Below, piece by piece: positions 50,501 through 56,500 of a DNA stretch of 58,996 nucleotides. Below the pieces are notes generated by a model that was not told the DNA's origin, did not search any database, and saw nothing but the letters and a program-made list of their open reading frames with translations. Where the stretch lies: assembly GCA_003450735.1 (NCBI GenBank), contig DMEZ01000014.1:117291-176286 (forward strand), in the 5' to 3' direction. Every line of letters starts with the position of its first letter. The first letter of the stretch is position 1. Origin of the DNA: Elusimicrobiota bacterium. GTDB taxonomy: Bacteria; Elusimicrobiota; Elusimicrobia; UBA1565. The translations under genes and the position numbers were made by a program.

Positions 50501-53500
50501 GCGGGATCAATCCCACGCTCCAGGTCAGAATAGCTGGCAACGATCTGCGGCGTCGTAATCGTGAGCGTGCTGCCGCCCACCGGCGCGAGCGCCAAGGCCG
50601 GAGGCGTCACGTCGTAGGTTAGGACATTGAGCGAAACGGTCTTGGTCGCCTCGGTGTTCCCGACGTTATCATTGCTGTAGAAGGCAAGTGTGTGTGTGCC
50701 GGCTGCCAAGCTGAATGCTGAGGAATAGACAGCTTCGGCGCCGTTATCCAGGCTGTAGCGGGTCTGCGCCACGCCGACACCCGAATCCGTCGCAGTAAAG
50801 CTCACCGAATCGGTAGAGACCAGCACCACATCAGCAGCGGAAACGGGCTGGCCGTTGACCACCAAAGTCGTAAGAGGCGGCAGGGAGTCGATGAAGAATG
50901 AGGCCGAAGCTGACGACAGGTTGCCCGCAAAGTCCGCCACTTGCGCGACAACCGTGTGCATCCCTTGCCCAAGTGCCGCAGACACATAGGTGGCCGAGGA
51001 TGCGGCGATCACTGCCTGGGCCGTTACATCCACATTGTCGACGGTCATGGACACTGATGTGGGATTGATTCCCCGCTCCAGGTCAGAGTAGTTGGCAATA
51101 ATCTGCGGCATCGCGGTGGTGAGCGTGCTGCCGTCTACCGGCGCGAGCGCCAGAGCCGGCGCGGTCACGTCATAGATCAGCACATTGAGCGAGACAGTCT
51201 TGGTTGCCTCGTTGTTATCCACCAAGTCACTACTGTGGAAGGCGAGCGTGTGTGTCCCGGCCGCCAAGCTGAATGGCGCGGAATAGACAACCTCGACGCC
51301 ATTATCCAGGCTGTGGCGGGTCTGCGCCAAGCCGACGCCCGAATCCGTTGCGCTGAAGCCCACCGAATCGGTCGAAACCAGCACCACATCCGCAGATGAA
51401 ACAGGCTGACCGTTGACCAGCAGAACCGTGACCGGCGGCAGAGAATCGACGGAGAACGAGACCGAAGCTGACGACCGGTTGCCCGAAAAGTCTGCCACTT
51501 GAGCCATAACCACGTGCAGGCCCTGCGCGAGCACGGCAGGTGTGTAGGTAGCTGAGGATGCTGTCACGATAGTCTGTGCTGTCACGTTTACGCTGTCCAA
51601 GCTAAGCTGAATGGATGTGGGATCGACCCCACGCTCTAGGTCAGAATAGCTGACAACAATTTGCGGCGTCGTGGTGGTGAGCGTGCTGCCGTCTACCGGT
51701 GCGAGCGCCAGAGCCGGCGCGGTCACGTCATAGATCAGCACATTGAGCGAGACAGTCTTGGTTGCCTCGTTGTTATCCACCAAGTCACTACTGTGGAAGG
51801 CTAGCGTATGTGTCCCGGCTGCTAAGCTGAATGGCGTGGAATAGACAACCTCGACGCCATTATCCAGGCTGTAGCGGGTCTGCGCCAAGCCGACGCCCGA
51901 ATCCGTTGCGCTGAAGCCCACCGAATCGGTCGAAACCAGCACCACATCCGTAACTGAGACAGGTTGGCCGTTGACCAGCATAACCGTAGCCGGCGCCAAG
52001 GAATCAATCACGAATGAAACCGAAGCTGAAGAACGGTTGCCCGCGAAGTCCGTAACTTGAGCCAAAACCGTATGCATGCCTTGCCCAAGCGCCGCGGGTG
52101 TGTAGGTGGCCGAGGATACTGTCACGATTGTCTGGGCGGTAACGTTTACGCTATCCAAGCTGAGTTGAACGGATGCGGGATCGATTCCCCGCTCCAGATC
52201 AGAATAGGCGGCAACTATCTGCGGCGTCGTGGTGGTGAGTGTGCTGCCGTCTACAGGCGCAAGCGCCAGAGTCGGCGGGGTCACGTCGTAGGTTAGGACA
52301 TTGAGCGAAACTGTCTTCGTCACCTCAATGTTCCCCACGACGTCATTGCTATAGAAGGCGAGGGTATGCGTTCCGGCCGCCAAGCTGAATGCCGCGGAAT
52401 AGACAGCTTCAGCACCGTTATCCAAGCTATAGCGAATCTGAGCCACGCCTACGCCCGAATCCGTCGCGGTGAAGCTCACCGAATCAGTCGAGACCAGCAC
52501 CACATCCGCAGTTGAAACGGGCTGGCCGCTAATCAGCAACATCGTAGCCGGCGGCAGGGAATCGATGAAGAATGAGGCCGAAGCTGACGACCGGTTGCCT
52601 GCAAAGTCCGCCACTTGCGCGACAACCGTGTGCACCCCTTGCCCAAGTGCCGCAGATACATAGGTGGCCGAGGATGCGGTAATAACTGCCTGAGCAGTCA
52701 CATCGATGCCGTCAACGATCAAAGACACCGATGCGAAATCGCTCCCCCGCTCCAGGTCAGAATAGCTGGCAACGATCTGCGGCGTCGTGGTGGTGAGCGT
52801 GCTGCCTTCTACCGGCGCGAGCGCCAGAGCCGGTGCGGTCACGTCATAGATCAGCACGTTCAGCGAAATAGTCTTGATCGCCTCGTTGTTCCCGACGTTA
52901 TCATTGCTGTAGAAGGCGAGGGTATGCGTTCCTGCCGTCATGCTGAATGGCGCGGAATAGACGGCATCAGCGCCGTTGTCCAAGCTGTAGCGAATCTGGG
53001 CTATGCCGACGCCAGAGTCCGTCGCGGTGAAGCCTACCGAGTCGGTCGAAACCAGCACTACGTCCGCAGCTGAGACAGGCTGGCCGTTGACCAGCAAGGT
53101 CGTAAGAGGTGGCAGGGAATCGATGAAGAATGAGGTCGCTGCCGTGGAGCGGTTGCCGGCCAAATCAGCCACTTGAGCCAAAACCGTGTGCGGGCCCTGC
53201 CCAAGCGCCGCGGGCGTGTAAGTGCCCGAAGACGCTGTCACAATCGCCGAGGCTGTCACATCAACGTTATCTAGATTGAGCTGGACTGAAGCCGAATCGA
53301 TCCCGCGATCCATGTCCGAGTAACTGGCAACAATCTGCGGCGTCGTGGTGGTGAGCGTGCTGCCATCCACGGGCGCAAGTGCCAAGGTCGGTGGGGTCAC
53401 ATCATAAATCAGCACATTGAGCGAAACCGCCTTGGTCGTCTCGGTGTTCCCCGCCAAGTCACCGCTGTAGAAAGTGAGGGCATGCGTTCCTGCCGTCATG

Positions 53501-56500
53501 CTGAATGCCGCGGAATAGACGGCTTCGGCGCCGTTGTCCATGCTGTAGCGGATCTGAGCCACACCGACGCCCGAGTCCGTCGCGGTGAAGCCTACTGAAT
53601 CGGTCGAGACCAGCACCACATCCGTAACTGAGACAGGTTGGCCGTTGACCAGCATAACCGTAGCCGGCGCCAAGGAATCAATCACGAATGAAACCGAAGC
53701 TGAAGAACGGTTGCCCGCGAAGTCCGTAACTTGAGCCAAAACCGTATGCATGCCTTGCCCAAGCGCCGCGGGTGTGTAGGTGGCCGAGGATACTGTCACG
53801 ATTGTCTGGGCGGTAACGTTTACGCTATCCAAGCTGAGTTGAACGGATGCGGGATCGATTCCCCGCTCCAGATCAGAATAGGCGGCAACTATCTGCGGCG
53901 TCGTGGTGGTGAGCGTGCTCCCGTCTGCCGGCGCGAGCGCCAAGGCTGGCGGGGTCACGTCATAGATCAGCACATTGAGCGAGACTGTCTTGGTCGCCTC
54001 GTTGTTATCCACCAAGTCACTGCTGTAGAAGGCGAGCGTGTGCGTCCCTGCCGCTAAGCTGAATGGCGTGGAATAGACAGTTTCGGCGCCGTTGTCCAGG
54101 CTGTAGCGAGTCTGCGCCACGCCGACACCCGAATCCGTCGCAGTAAAGCTCACCGAATCGGTAGAGACCAGCACCACGTCCGCAGCGGAAACGGGCTGGC
54201 CGTTGACCACCAAAGTCGTAAGAGGCGGCAGGGAGTCGATGAAGAATGAGGTCGTTGTCGCTGACCGGTTGCCTGCCAAGTCCGCCACTTGAGCGACGGC
54301 CGTGTGCATCCCTTGCCCAAGTGCCGCGGGCGTGTAAGTGGCCGAGGATGCGGTCACGATCGCTTGAGCCGTCACATCGATATTGTCGACGGCCAGGGAC
54401 ACTGAGGTGGGATCGATCCCCCGCTCCTGGTCAGAGTAGGCAGCAACGATCTGCGGCGTCGTGGTGGTGAGCGTGCTCCCGTCGACCGGCGAGAGCGCCA
54501 GAGCCGGCACGGTAACGTCATAGATCAGCACATTGAGCGAGACGGCCTTGGTCGTCTCGGCGTTACCCGCGACGTCACTGCTGAAGAAGGCAAGCGTGTG
54601 TGTCCCTGCCGCCAAGCTGAATGGCGCGGAATAGACAGTTTCGACGCCGTTGTTCAAGCTATAGCGAGTCTGGGCTACGCCAGTCCCTGAATCCGTTGCG
54701 CTGAAGCCAACTGAATCGGTCGAGACCAGCACCACATTCGTAGTTGAAACAGGCTGGCCGTTGACCAGCAAGGACGTAAGAGGCGGTAGGGAATCGATGA
54801 AGAATGAGGTCGCTGCCGTGGAGCGGTTGCCAGCCAAATCAGCAACTTGAGCTAAAATCGTGTGCTGGCCCTGCCCAAGCGCGGCAGGCGTGTAGGTAGC
54901 TGAGGATGCGGTAATCACTGTCTGGGCTGTCACGTTTATACTGTCGACTGTCAGGGACACTGATGCGGGATCGATCCCCCGCTCAAGGTCAGAATAGCCG
55001 GCAACGATCTGCGGCATCGTGGTGGTGAGTGTGCTGCCGTCCACGGGCGCAAGCGCCAAGGTCGGCGCGGTCACGTCATAAATCAGCACATTGAGCGAAA
55101 CTGTCTTGCTCGCCTCGGTGTTACCCACCAAGTCACTGCTGTAGAAGGCGAGCGCGTGTGTTCCTGCGGCTAAGCTGAATGCTTCGGAATAGACAACCTC
55201 AGCGTCGTTGTCCAAGCTGTAGCGGGTCTGGGCCACACCGACGCCCGAGTCCGTTGCGGTAAAGCTCACTGGATCGGTCGAGACCAGCACCATGTCCGCA
55301 GTGGAAACGGGCTGGCCGTTGACCACCAAAGTCGTAAGAGGCGGCAGGGAGTCGATGAAGAATGAGGCCGATGCTGTGGAGCGGTTGCCCGCGAAGTCCG
55401 CCACTTGAGACATAACCGTATGCAGGCCCTGCGCGAGCGAGGCAGGCGTGTAGGTAGCTGAGGATGCTGTCACGATTGTCTGGGCTGTCACGTTTACGCT
55501 GTCCAAGCTAAGCTGAATGGATGTGGGATCGACCCCACGCTCTAGGTCAGAATAGCTGGCAACAATTTGCGGCGTCGTGATGGTGAGTGTGCTGCCGTCT
55601 ACAGGCGCAAGCGCCAGAGTCGGCGCGGTCACGTCATAGATCAGCACATTGAGCGAGACTGTCTTGGTCGCCTCGTTGTTATCCACCAAGTCACTGCTGT
55701 AGAAGGCGAGCGTGTGCGTCCCTGCCGCCAAGCTGAATGGCGTGGAATAGGCAGTTTCGGCGCCGTTATCCATGCTATAGCGAGTCTGCGCCACGCCAGT
55801 CCCTGAATCTGTGGCGGTGAAGCCCACTGAATCGGTTGAGACCAGCACCACGTCCGCAGATGAAACAGGCTGACCGTTGACCAGCAAGGTCGTTAGAGGC
55901 GGCAGGGAATCAACCAGGAATGAAACCGAAGCTGACGACCGGTTGCCCGCAAAGTCTGCCACTTGAGCCATAACCGCGTGCAGGCCCTGCGCGAGCGCGG
56001 CAGGTGTGTAGGTAGCCGAGGAAGCTGTCGCAATCGCCTCGGCTGTCACATCAACGCTATCCAAATTGAGCTGGACCGAAGCCGAATCGATCCCACGGCC
56101 CAGGTCAGAATAGCTGGCAACAATTTGAGGCGTCGTGATGGTGAGCGTGCTGCCGTCCACCGGCGCGAGCGCCAGAGCCGGCGCGGTCACGTCATACGTC
56201 AGGACATTGAGCGAAACAGTCCTAGCTGCTTCAACGTTGCCGACCAAGTCATTGCTGTAGAAGGCAAGCGTGTGTGTCCCTGCCGCCAAGCTGAACGGCG
56301 CGGAATATTCAGCTTCAGCGCCGTTGTCCAAGCTGTAGCGGGTCTGCGCCACGCCGACACCCGTATCCGTCGCGCCGAAGCCAACCGAATCGGTCGAAAC
56401 CAGCACCACATCCGCAGTCGGAACAGGCTGGCCGTTGACCAGCAGAACCGTGGCCGGCGGCATAGCGTCAACCCGCAGCAGGCCCGTTCGAGTCGTCTCG

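Noticed and set aside
47265..56469. Many 60-150-residue plus-strand and out-of-frame open frames inside the repeat array
   Set aside because: They recur once per 558-bp unit at the same phase, have no ribosome sites, and code for Arg/Gly/His-rich chains; they are mirror frames of the giant gene.
47265..56469. CRISPR-like periodic repeats
   Set aside because: The period is 558 bp, there are no unique spacers, and the whole repeat is coding in one frame.
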